From an uncultured Collinsella sp. (GTDB lineage Bacteria; Actinomycetota; Coriobacteriia; Coriobacteriales; Coriobacteriaceae): a DNA stretch of 26,393 bases. How positions within the stretch are numbered: the first letter of the stretch is position 1; the number at the start of each line of letters is the position of its first letter. The notes under the pieces were generated by a model that saw only the letters and a program-made list of their open reading frames with translations, did no database searches and was not told the DNA's origin. The DNA lies in the NCBI GenBank assembly GCA_958443265.1, contig CAUCKA010000018.1:1-26393 (forward strand), given 5' to 3'. Positions 14,901-21,000 of the stretch are shown piece after piece. The position numbers and the translations under genes were made by a program.

Positions 14901-17401
14901 GTTAGATCGACATCGGCAGGGAGTGTGTAGCTGGGGTCACGGCTTGCGCGCACCTCGACCTGGGACCCATCGGCGGCCTGCTTGTTTTCATACCAACCCA
15001 GGAAGCGGTAGCCGTCGGGCAGCGCACCGTCCTCAGATAAAGGTTTGTTGTCCACGTCGCACACCTGCACCGTGTACACACCGGTGCCATCCTCGGCAGT
15101 CTCAACCTTAACGACAGTTTTGCCCACGCCCGCGCGCTGGGTCTTATCGTCAAGCTCATCCCGCTCATTGCCCTCAAACACCGTCATGATGTTCGACACA
15201 TAGTCGGTGTACACCGGATAAAAATCGGTAGGGCCAAGCACAGTGATCTCAGCGCCGGCAGGATAGAACGCACCGGCGTTTTTTAGCTCGGCAAGCTCAG
15301 GCGAGGTAATGGCCGCATAGCCGCCATGCATCTCGGCCTCACCGCTCGGCTGCGTCGTCCAACCAATAAAGGTGGCGCTGGCAGATAGAGCGCCGCGGTC
15401 CGCAGGGGCAACCGGCGTTAAACCGACACCATAGCGGTACCAATCCGTCGACTTGTCGTGCGCCTCGCCGCTCTGCCACGAGAGCATCTCACCCTTGACG
15501 TTATAGAACAGCACCTGCGCCTCGTACGAAGCGATAAACAGGTCATTGCCCTTAAAACCGTCGACCCCCTTGGCATTATCGGCGGTATAGGTCGACGTAT
15601 GCTCGTGTGCCTCGCTCTTCTGGACCTGCTTGCCAGCAGCCACAGCATCGGCATCGGTCTTGCCGTCAAACCAGCTGTTGTCTTGTCCAATTCGATTCAC
15701 ACGCACATCGGACTCGCGGAACCAGCCCATGAAGCGATAACCGCCGTTGGCATCGGTCAAGCCCTTGGGCTTTGCGGAGGTATCCTGCCCAAACGTCACC
15801 GATGTATCGCCCTGGGCCAAGCCCTGAGCCGTTCCCGCCAGCACGGCGCTCACGGCAAAGGCGTACGGATCCGAGGTCTTCTGTTCAATACCAAGTTTGG
15901 TTGCCTCGATGGTCGCGGTACCCGCACCGGGAAAATCGATCGTCGCCTTAACGCTCTGGCCATGCACAGGAATATTCAGCTTGTAATCCATCGCCCACTC
16001 ATTGAAGTGCGAGCCACCCAAGGCCCCGTTGTTAGCAGTCGAGCGCTTGGTGCCGGCACAAAAGTCGTAGTCGTGCTCTTCCCACAGCTCGCGCGTGGTG
16101 TAGCGCTCGTCATCCCATGGACCATAGCCATCACCCTTGGTGGTGCCATCGCCGCCAAACGAGGGGATTTTCTTTTTGGCAGGGTTGCCCTGGCTGTTGC
16201 CAGAAAGGCTCACGCTCGGCTTAAAGTAGCACTCGGTGACCGTGGCATCATCCTTGTTGGCACGCGCGGCAATGCCGCCCAGGTTCACATCGTTTTGAAT
16301 GATGGGGATCACGGCGATGGGATTGTACTGACGCGAGCTCAAGTCACCCGCAAAATGGCTTCGAACGAGCTCGTTGCCCTTTTCGGTTAGAATACGACCC
16401 GCCAAGCCACCCGTCCACGCGCGCGTCACGGCGACGACGCCCACGTACGACGCGGCATAGCTGTAGCACTGCGCCGTCGAGAAGCAGTCGATAATCTTGG
16501 CCTCGCCCGCCATGCAGCCCACAAAACCCGAGGCGTACACGTTGTTGCCGCCCAGGGCGCCAATGGCCACGTCGTACTTATTGGTGACGTCGGTCATGCC
16601 CTTCTCGGCAATCGAGCCGTCGTCCTTACGCGTCGGCGTCACGCGACAGTACTCGATAGTCGAGTTCTTAACGTAGCCGGCAAACGCCGCCATATACAGA
16701 CCCTCACCGCCGAGCGCCTGCACGCCCGAGGTCGTATTGTTGACGGCACGGCCGCCACGGACCTCGCAGTTGTAGAGGGTGCAGCCGTCGAGCTCGCCGG
16801 CGATGAGACCGCCCTCAAAGCCTGCGTTGGTAATGAGGTTGAGAGCATTGTTGGCGCAGGTCACGTGCAGCGTGCTCTCCATGACCATAACGTTTTCGAA
16901 GCGCGTTTTGACGGCCTTGCCCACGATAATGCCACCGCGGAAGTCCGCCCACACGTTGGCGTCCTTGACCAGGAAGTTTTTGATGGTGGCACCGTTGGTC
17001 TCGGCAAAAAATCCCGTATCGCGCTCGGGGTCAAAAGCGTCTTTATCGTAGCTCAGGCCCTCAACGGTGTGGTTTTGACCATCGAACACGCCCTTAAACG
17101 GATGCTCCTTGTTGCCAAACGACAGATGCTTAACGGTGTGCGAGACAATGGTCTTCATGTCGTCATCATTAAGCACGATATCGTTATCGAGATAAACGCG
17201 CCAGCCGGACGTATCGCGCTCACGCGAAAGCGCCACGTACACCAAAAAGTCGTTCGCGTTTTTGATGTGGTATTCGTTTGTGTTCTCGGGCACGTCCTCG
17301 GCATGCACCACCGTTGGCAGCGCCATAACGCAGCAAAGGGCAATCGCCGCGACGGCAACTAGCCTGCTAAGCACGCCCCGGTTCATGTTCTTGATCTTCA
17401 T
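11924..17401 (-). CDS. Giant secreted adhesin-like protein: beta-helix plus InlB-type repeats
   Basis: 1825 residues. The signal peptide ends near VVHAED (about residue 35). Residues about 40-430 look like a right-handed beta-helix with GLUG-type turns: FKGVFDGQNHTVEGLSY, FFAETNGATIKNFLVKD, GGIIVGKAV and GGLIAGELDGCTLYNCEV. From about 480 to 1560 there are divergent InlB B-type (Listeria-Bacteroides) repeats marked by F-x-GW: YRFMGWF (about 553), YRFLGWY (796), YKFLGWI (1091), FVGWTE (1302) and FVGWSR (1395). A C-terminal prealbumin/Cna-B-like domain (about 1680-1800) contains LTIVKKTTDASAMGQTFRFKV and AAPAGTYTVEED. It has no LPxTG-like motif or final membrane helix, so retention must depend on a partner. 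The ATG at 17401 lies 3 bases after the preceding stop, with GGAGG 11 bases upstream. Confidence 0.88.
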   Translation of the reverse strand: MKIKNMNRGVLSRLVAVAAIALCCVMALPTVVHAEDVPENTNEYHIKNANDFLVYVALSRERDTSGWRVYLDNDIVLNDDDMKTIVSHTVKHLSFGNKEHPFKGVFDGQNHTVEGLSYDKDAFDPERDTGFFAETNGATIKNFLVKDANVWADFRGGIIVGKAVKTRFENVMVMESTLHVTCANNALNLITNAGFEGGLIAGELDGCTLYNCEVRGGRAVNNTTSGVQALGGEGLYMAAFAGYVKNSTIEYCRVTPTRKDDGSIAEKGMTDVTNKYDVAIGALGGNNVYASGFVGCMAGEAKIIDCFSTAQCYSYAASYVGVVAVTRAWTGGLAGRILTEKGNELVRSHFAGDLSSRQYNPIAVIPIIQNDVNLGGIAARANKDDATVTECYFKPSVSLSGNSQGNPAKKKIPSFGGDGTTKGDGYGPWDDERYTTRELWEEHDYDFCAGTKRSTANNGALGGSHFNEWAMDYKLNIPVHGQSVKATIDFPGAGTATIEATKLGIEQKTSDPYAFAVSAVLAGTAQGLAQGDTSVTFGQDTSAKPKGLTDANGGYRFMGWFRESDVRVNRIGQDNSWFDGKTDADAVAAGKQVQKSEAHEHTSTYTADNAKGVDGFKGNDLFIASYEAQVLFYNVKGEMLSWQSGEAHDKSTDWYRYGVGLTPVAPADRGALSASATFIGWTTQPSGEAEMHGGYAAITSPELAELKNAGAFYPAGAEITVLGPTDFYPVYTDYVSNIMTVFEGNERDELDDKTQRAGVGKTVVKVETAEDGTGVYTVQVCDVDNKPLSEDGALPDGYRFLGWYENKQAADGSQVEVRASRDPSYTLPADVDLTVPHTYIARFEYRVDYYVRAYTNHEFTDSKLLCSVWNRYQTPFEENVGSTFVRENVVHWGPEHVDHGIKDSYETCGTRFTKETLVVSPLNAYSHNVKNDTGADTLKNLYADTDFPGAATLSDTWTSASLNVTVKPVNDRYRLNFWTLERDGEYWTYVKNPIESMVRTDKKYYVRAMITTDVNFYNKGDNVVRTATRRYESNLLQTKVNGADPTFTYYYPHVNKSVKVAEKPEDGEKGSYESPLTLEASPTDADMAVPGYKFLGWISTAEVQRDSDVWKYIYDVEGDSFTTSDPDKAEPYLVKPDFKVTQWQDAYPVYAKYDVRYTTNLYRAGFKGTDKVNVPRYDIDPVINAGTDPATATVTPDVTTPVYKAGGELYKLQKVEIELPNGEVEDIEPNGDNSYSHQVEPGGAYTFVAYYSPLAVVYHLNARDVDGKVAQQGDSLGSLKDGIPLPTYNVGDIDAATNAYNAFVGWTETKPVAGNGYVVWSDDVSMVNKSTVVKAPMELYPVYRASAVRVQSNIDANLDDPGSVRYLSRTDSGDQISLEVKAATEVVGKDGTKYDFVGWSRDYESDNKYTLMTGDDKYPLEGNEPFKSAMYTAVYKIAPHKVRYHGVDGSVLFTATVDSGDERAQDGKSGFVYTVDVPKMDENGRPVYDNSGNPMMEQKSVAYDPDAHSKIVALLDERAAANGDMRELFLEWRYVGADGDTKPWDVFKDEPIKGDMDLYPVTYRVVAKDTSDPAKSETMTAQLKWLLDPAAANTVDDSADKAPFKVCFAKPFMGTRLTVTVTQASYGPGAGGVSAAEKPVNGKFVSLYSLGSGGGSFDLVNRLESKKTGEGEQGPGNAVFKFTQNHALTIVKKTTDASAMGQTFRFKVTRKASEGSPAETRMVEVKVSEQRDENGEVWYVGSVQFAAPAGTYTVEEDTAWAWRYEGELSTPGKAPGKSAELIISSASSAGDTVVTCVNTRANDKWVDGGSRAKNVWKNGTLKKED

Positions 17402-17404
17402 AGG

Positions 17405-18052
17405 CTAGTTCGCCTCCGGCCAGCCCGCGACGTCAAGCACGTCGAGGACGGTATCGCTTGCCTGCTGGTTTTTGGCCTGCACGGCCTGAACATCGATATC
17501 GAGCCTGAATGAGCCGCCGCGCGCGGCATCGTGGTAGTCGCCCACAAAGCGCAGCGAGTCCATGAGGCTTTCCGTCATGGCGCCGGGGTCGAGCGTGCCG
17601 CCACGCCCGGCCAATCCGCGGTAGTAGTACCACCCATCGCCGCCATCGATCCACGGGGACCCCTCGCCTGCGTTCACATGAAACGCAACGCTGCCCGAAG
17701 CATCCGCGCTCGAACCGTCGGGCGCCACCGACGTCATGCGCAGACGCGCGCGAACGTACTCAGGCTGCGTTCCAGCGTTCTCCACGCGCACAATACGGCT
17801 GATATCAGAGCCACTGGCCTTGGTGTCGGGATAGTCCCCGTGCTCGTTGGGCTCAAACGGAATCTCCTCGCCCTGTTCGTTGAGGGTGTATTCGCAGACT
17901 CGTACCTTCACGCTGCCAAACGATAGAACGTTGTTCACCGGAACCATATCAACGGTAAAAGCCAGCGTGCCGCACAGGCACGCCAGGGCCAACAGCGCCA
18001 TCGCGGCAAGCGCCAAGGTGCGTTTCTGATTGTCGGAAAGATTGTTGAGCAT
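17405..18052 (-). CDS. TasA/camelysin-like subunit with SipW-type leader (second subunit)
   Basis: About 215 residues. The leader has a hydrophobic stretch ending GTLAFTVD, followed by VNNVLSFGSVKVRV, the SipW-substrate layout with the usual aromatic slightly altered (AF rather than AW). The mature part has a beta-sandwich-like pattern with GTQPEYVRARLRM and GDGWYYYRGLA, shared with the subunit at 11353-11922. There is no wall anchor. The start is uncertain: ATG 18052 and TTG 18064 both lack a good ribosome-binding site, unlike the other genes of the locus. With the strong hairpin just upstream, this suggests lower output than the first subunit. The gene couples directly to the giant adhesin, three bases downstream. 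Confidence 0.8.
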   Translation of the reverse strand: MLNNLSDNQKRTLALAAMALLALACLCGTLAFTVDMVPVNNVLSFGSVKVRVCEYTLNEQGEEIPFEPNEHGDYPDTKASGSDISRIVRVENAGTQPEYVRARLRMTSVAPDGSSADASGSVAFHVNAGEGSPWIDGGDGWYYYRGLAGRGGTLDPGAMTESLMDSLRFVGDYHDAARGGSFRLDIDVQAVQAKNQQASDTVLDVLDVAGWPEAN

Positions 18053-18081
18053 TACGTTCGCCAATCGTCGATCAAAGGGGG

Positions 18082-18132
18082 ACCGAGATCCCGGCCCGAA
18101 AATGGGGATGGGGAGCGGGCCGGGATCTCGGT
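18082..18132 (-). terminator. 17-bp perfect hairpin inside the fibre operon (attenuator or mRNA stabiliser)
   Basis: Arms 18082-18098 and 18116-18132 are perfect complements, ACCGAGATCCCGGCCCG and its reverse. The hairpin lies 11 bases after the stop of the first subunit gene. On the minus strand it is followed by CCCCCTTTG rather than a clean T tract, so partial termination or 3'-end protection of the upstream message is likelier than full termination. Such a placement would let the first subunit be made in excess over the adhesin. Confidence 0.7.
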
Positions 18133-18142
18133 GGAGGGGGGA

Positions 18143-18901
18143 TTAAGCCTGAGTTTTAGCCCATTCCTTGGCCTGCTTAAGGGCATTCTGCGCGTCAGCA
18201 TTTTCACCCTGCTCGGTGCCATTCTGGCCCGCGCCAAAGATGTAGGCAGAGACCGTCATCGTGGGAGCCTGTTTCGGGTCAGTAGTAGTCTCGACAACAT
18301 CGGTGTTGTTCATGGCAGAGGGAATCGTCACGGCAGTGAAAAGCTCATCGGTATAAACGTCCTGCTCTGCTTTGTTGGCTTCGAGCTTTGCAGGCAGGTT
18401 CTCTGTGGCAGAGTTCTTGGAGTACATAAACAGACCGCTCACGTACTGGTTGCCAGAGTTGTCAGATTGGTTGGTCTTGACTTGACCCTCAACGGGCTTC
18501 CAATTCGTATTTTTGAGCGTAAAGTACGGGGTCTTTTCAAGGCTGGTGCCAGGCTTGACGATGGCATTCTTTACGTAAATGAATACGTATGCATCATCAG
18601 AGCCAGCCTTGATGCCGACATTGGGGTTCTTGGCCACAGTGGCGCCAGGAACCATCTTGGAGTTGGCAACCCACTGGGTCTCGAACAGGTAGGCCTTTTC
18701 AGTGTTCGGATTATCGGGGTCCGGTTTCTCGGGAACGGTCGGATCAGGCTTGTTTTCCGGGTGGCCAAAGCTACCCACCGTGAACACGTTGTCAATGTGC
18801 CCCTGCGCCGTCAGCCATGCATAGGTACCCACACCGGCGGCCAGCACCAACAGCAACAGGGCGGCAATGATGCCGTAGCGCTTTTTCTTCTTGTTTTCCA
18901 T
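18143..18901 (-). CDS. TasA/camelysin-like major subunit candidate with SipW-type signal peptide
   Basis: 252 residues. The start ATG at 18901 is preceded by AAGGA at 8 bases. The Lys-rich N-terminus MENKKKKRYG and the hydrophobic core end in GTYAWLTAQG, the SipW-type cleavage context, followed by IDNVFTVGSFG. After a Pro/Asp-rich spacer (about residues 50-68, PTVPEKPDPDNPN) comes a beta-rich domain with GATVAKNPNVGIKAGSDDAYVFIYVKNAIV, the N-P-x-V and AYVF pattern seen in TasA and camelysin relatives. The last 30 residues are an Ala/Lys/Glu-rich helix without a wall anchor. As the first structural gene after the dedicated peptidase, and separated from the rest by a hairpin, it is the best candidate for the main fibre subunit (inference). 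Confidence 0.87.
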   Translation of the reverse strand: MENKKKKRYGIIAALLLLVLAAGVGTYAWLTAQGHIDNVFTVGSFGHPENKPDPTVPEKPDPDNPNTEKAYLFETQWVANSKMVPGATVAKNPNVGIKAGSDDAYVFIYVKNAIVKPGTSLEKTPYFTLKNTNWKPVEGQVKTNQSDNSGNQYVSGLFMYSKNSATENLPAKLEANKAEQDVYTDELFTAVTIPSAMNNTDVVETTTDPKQAPTMTVSAYIFGAGQNGTEQGENADAQNALKQAKEWAKTQA

Positions 18902-18971
18902 CGTTCTCTTCCTTTCGAGAATCGTTTTCCCCGGCAACGGCCCCTACCGCCGCCGACGCTTTTCCCTGCCG

Positions 18972-19529
18972 CTATGAACGCCGCTCCCTCGCATGCACGC
19001 GGGTATGCTTGCCCGCAGGCTCGTCGGGAACCATCCGATCGAGCACTATCGATGCCGCGACCAGCAGCGCCAGAACGGCCACCACAACAAGCAAACCGGG
19101 CATCGTCGTGCAATATGCGTTAACGAAGCCCAGGTAAGGGACACAAAAAGAAACAGTGCCGATAACACTCGAAAAAGGCGTCTGCTCGGCATCGTGCATG
19201 ATGCTTCCGTCTGCATTTTTGTTCGCAATTCCCTGCGTGCCGATCATCTGCGCCACAGGGTCGATCTCGTACACCTGGTGCGTCACCACAGCACCGTCCG
19301 ATCGGTAAAAGGTTGCATTGTCACCCACGGCAATATCCACTGGCTCAACCTGGCGAACAAACACCATGGAGCCAACGGGAAGATCGGGTTCCATAGAGCC
19401 CGAGAGCACAGCAAAGGGCATGTATCCAAATGCACGAGGAACAAAAGAAACAACGGCAAGGGCTATGACAAGCGCGAACGCCAAGCTACTCAAAAGTGCA
19501 ATAAATCGTTTGAGTCTACGCGCCGTCAA
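18972..19529 (-). CDS. sipW: SipW-type signal peptidase I (Ser/His catalytic pair)
   Basis: 185 residues. An N-terminal membrane helix (about 10-30) is followed by the active-site motif SGSMEPDLPVGS with nucleophile Ser45, and VVTHQV with His84 where ordinary bacterial signal peptidases have Lys. This Ser/His form is the ER/archaeal type represented by Bacillus SipW. Further motifs are VGDNATFYR and QMIGTQGIANKNAD. A second membrane helix (about 145-165) and a basic tail follow. It would remove the leaders of the three downstream subunits. The start is the TTG at 19529, the only plausible start after an in-frame stop, with AAGGGGG about 13 bases ahead; an ATG at 19542 is out of frame. It is the first gene of the operon. 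Confidence 0.92.
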   Translation of the reverse strand: MTARRLKRFIALLSSLAFALVIALAVVSFVPRAFGYMPFAVLSGSMEPDLPVGSMVFVRQVEPVDIAVGDNATFYRSDGAVVTHQVYEIDPVAQMIGTQGIANKNADGSIMHDAEQTPFSSVIGTVSFCVPYLGFVNAYCTTMPGLLVVVAVLALLVAASIVLDRMVPDEPAGKHTRVHARERRS

Positions 19530-19655
19530 AGTGATAATTCATCCCCCTTGAGGACCTATTCGACCCATCCAAAGGTCAGCAAGTTTCAACAGGAACCGCA
19601 AGGCGCTTGAAAAGTGAGTCCGAAATAAGCCAATTTGGAATCTTTTCGTAATAAA

Positions 19656-19684
19656 AACATAGCGATGTGCTACACATTTTTCAA
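19656..19684 (-). promoter_or_regulatory. Candidate promoter of the fibre operon
   Basis: On the minus strand TTGAAA (19679-19684) is followed after exactly 17 bases by TATGTT (19656-19661). The spacer contains the palindrome ATGTGTAGCACAT, a possible operator. This would give a leader of about 120 bases before the signal-peptidase start. The surrounding 300 bases are much richer in A and T than the coding DNA. Confidence 0.5.
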
Positions 19685-19827
19685 TGTTTTGTCGCTAAAT
19701 GCTACTATTTTTGGCGTAAGTGGTCATTTATCCCCAAATTAGTCTGTTTTATCCAATATCTGTGACTGACCCCCTATGCAACTTCCCCATAGAGGGATTA
19801 ATTTTTTGCGAAACTAAAATAATGGTA

Positions 19828-19839
19828 CCCCCCCCCCCC
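19828..19839. repeat. C12 (G12 on the coding strand) homopolymer upstream of the fibre operon
   Basis: Twelve consecutive cytosines, in an AT-rich spacer about 300 bases upstream of the signal-peptidase start. Tracts of this length mutate by slippage and are a common phase-variation device. On the minus strand the tract sits in a 17-base interval between TTTAAT and CATTAT, which could be a weak promoter whose spacing varies with tract length (speculative). Confidence 0.8.
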
Positions 19840-19933
19840 ACATTAAAAGAAACTACTGGAAGTGCCATTTATTTCCGACCCCCTTTTACCGGAGTTTTAT
19901 GACGGCCCCATGTAGTTCGCAGCCCATAATCCT

Positions 19934-20152
19934 CTGAGAACTGTGTCCCAGAATTCCCGTCCGGAGTGGGATGCGGCTTCCGCTTGTGGCCCCGTTGGGA
20001 AACCACATCCCACTCCGATTGCAAATTCCGGGTCGCACTTTCCGCCAAGCCCCTCAACCGGAAACTGCATCCCATTCCAAAGCCAAATTCCGGGACACAT
20101 TTTCCGATACCCCGCCCATCCGGAAAGCCCGTCCCACTCTGAATACATCCAG
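19934..20152. repeat. Tandem hairpin array, copy 2 (three stem-loops)
   Basis: A direct repeat of the array at 10184-10462, about 60 bases shorter. The first hairpin (19962-19981 with 19998-20017) shares the loop GCTTGTGGCCCCGTTG with copy 1. One base pair differs on both arms (GGAATGGG/CCCATTCC against GGAGTGGG/CCCACTCC). The middle hairpin joins the left half of unit 2 to the right half of unit 3 of copy 1, as a deletion between units would do. It ends with the same ATACATCCAG. Confidence 0.85.
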
Positions 20153-20251
20153 CGAACGCATGCGAGCGTGTCGTCCAAGACGACCTCGTCATCGGGGTGA
20201 TGGAAAATGTCACCCCAAACGCTTGCCACGGTTGCACCCACGAGTGTCAAG

Positions 20252-20279
20252 AAAAAAGCCTCGAGAACTTCGAGGCTTT
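20252..20279 (-). terminator. Intrinsic terminator downstream of the flavodoxin-like gene
   Basis: The stem GCCTCGA/TCGAGGC (20258-20264 with 20270-20276), extended by three A-T pairs, is followed on the minus strand by TTTTTTC. It lies about 45 bases after the stop of the gene ending at 20322. Confidence 0.85.
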
Positions 20280-20321
20280 CGCATTTGTATTGTTTTGCAC
20301 GAAGGACCACGAGCAGCGAAG

Positions 20322-20873
20322 CTACTCGTCCAGCACGGCCTTCTTGGCCGCTGCCGCCATATGGTCCAGATCATCCTTGGTAGGATGATCCTTTGCGGCA
20401 ACCCAGTTGTCGAGCAGCAACTTAGCGCGGGCGTTGTCGGGATCTTGCTCGAGCATGGCCTCGTAGCGCTGTTTGACCGCGGGGCCCATCTTGCCCTGGC
20501 ACATTGCCCAGCCCACCAGCTCGGCATCATCGGCCAAATTGGAGGTCACACGATCGATAATCTGCTGGTAATATTTCTGATTGGCACCAAAACCGCAGGT
20601 ACCAAACAGAAAGACGCGCTTGCCGTGCAAGGCGGAGAGCAACGCCGCGACCGAAGGCGTGCATGCGCCCTTGTCGCACCAAAAACCGACGAGCACCGTG
20701 TCGGCCGTGCAGGCGCCCTGCGCCTCGAGCGCAACCTGATCTGCATCCGCATCGTCGCTCAACGCCGCGGCATGGACAAACTCAACACCGGCAGCCTGCA
20801 GAGCGCGCTTGATCGCGCCCGAAACCATCCTGGTATTACCGCTCCTGCTGTTGACCACCAAAGAGCACGTCAT
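20322..20873 (-). CDS. Flavodoxin family protein, possibly BilS-like
   Basis: About 183 residues. The N-terminal FMN phosphate-binding loop is NSRSGNTRMV, following the first beta-strand CSLVV; later strands are TVLVGFWCDKGACTP and KRVFLFGTCGFGANQKYY. Beyond the flavodoxin fold comes a C-terminal helical part with MCQGKMGPAVKQRYEAML and a HPTKDDLD motif. From memory this combination (GFW-DKG, FGT-GFG, CQGKM, RYE) resembles BilS, the flavodoxin partner of bilirubin reductase BilR, but no bilR lies here, so I give no symbol. The start is ATG 20873 or GTG 20879; GAGG lies 10 and 4 bases upstream respectively. The gene is monocistronic with a clear terminator. Confidence 0.82.
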   Translation of the reverse strand: MTCSLVVNSRSGNTRMVSGAIKRALQAAGVEFVHAAALSDDADADQVALEAQGACTADTVLVGFWCDKGACTPSVAALLSALHGKRVFLFGTCGFGANQKYYQQIIDRVTSNLADDAELVGWAMCQGKMGPAVKQRYEAMLEQDPDNARAKLLLDNWVAAKDHPTKDDLDHMAAAAKKAVLDE

Positions 20874-21000
20874 AGTCACGTTGCCTCGTTTCCCCCAAAA
20901 CTAAAGCCACTAATGCAATTTATTAGATGAATATCTTAGTACTAACGTGGCAGATGTAAACCACCGTCTGCCGATTGCTTCATTTGCCCCACGGCCGTGC

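Noticed and set aside
19897..20310. Small open frames over the second hairpin array, the terminator and the spacer
   Set aside because: The frames run through a terminator and the array, with no plausible start signal or domain.
20949..20972. A terminator for the ABC exporter operon (GGCAGA/TCTGCC stem)
   Set aside because: The stem is only six base pairs with a 12-base loop and no T tract; too weak to call.
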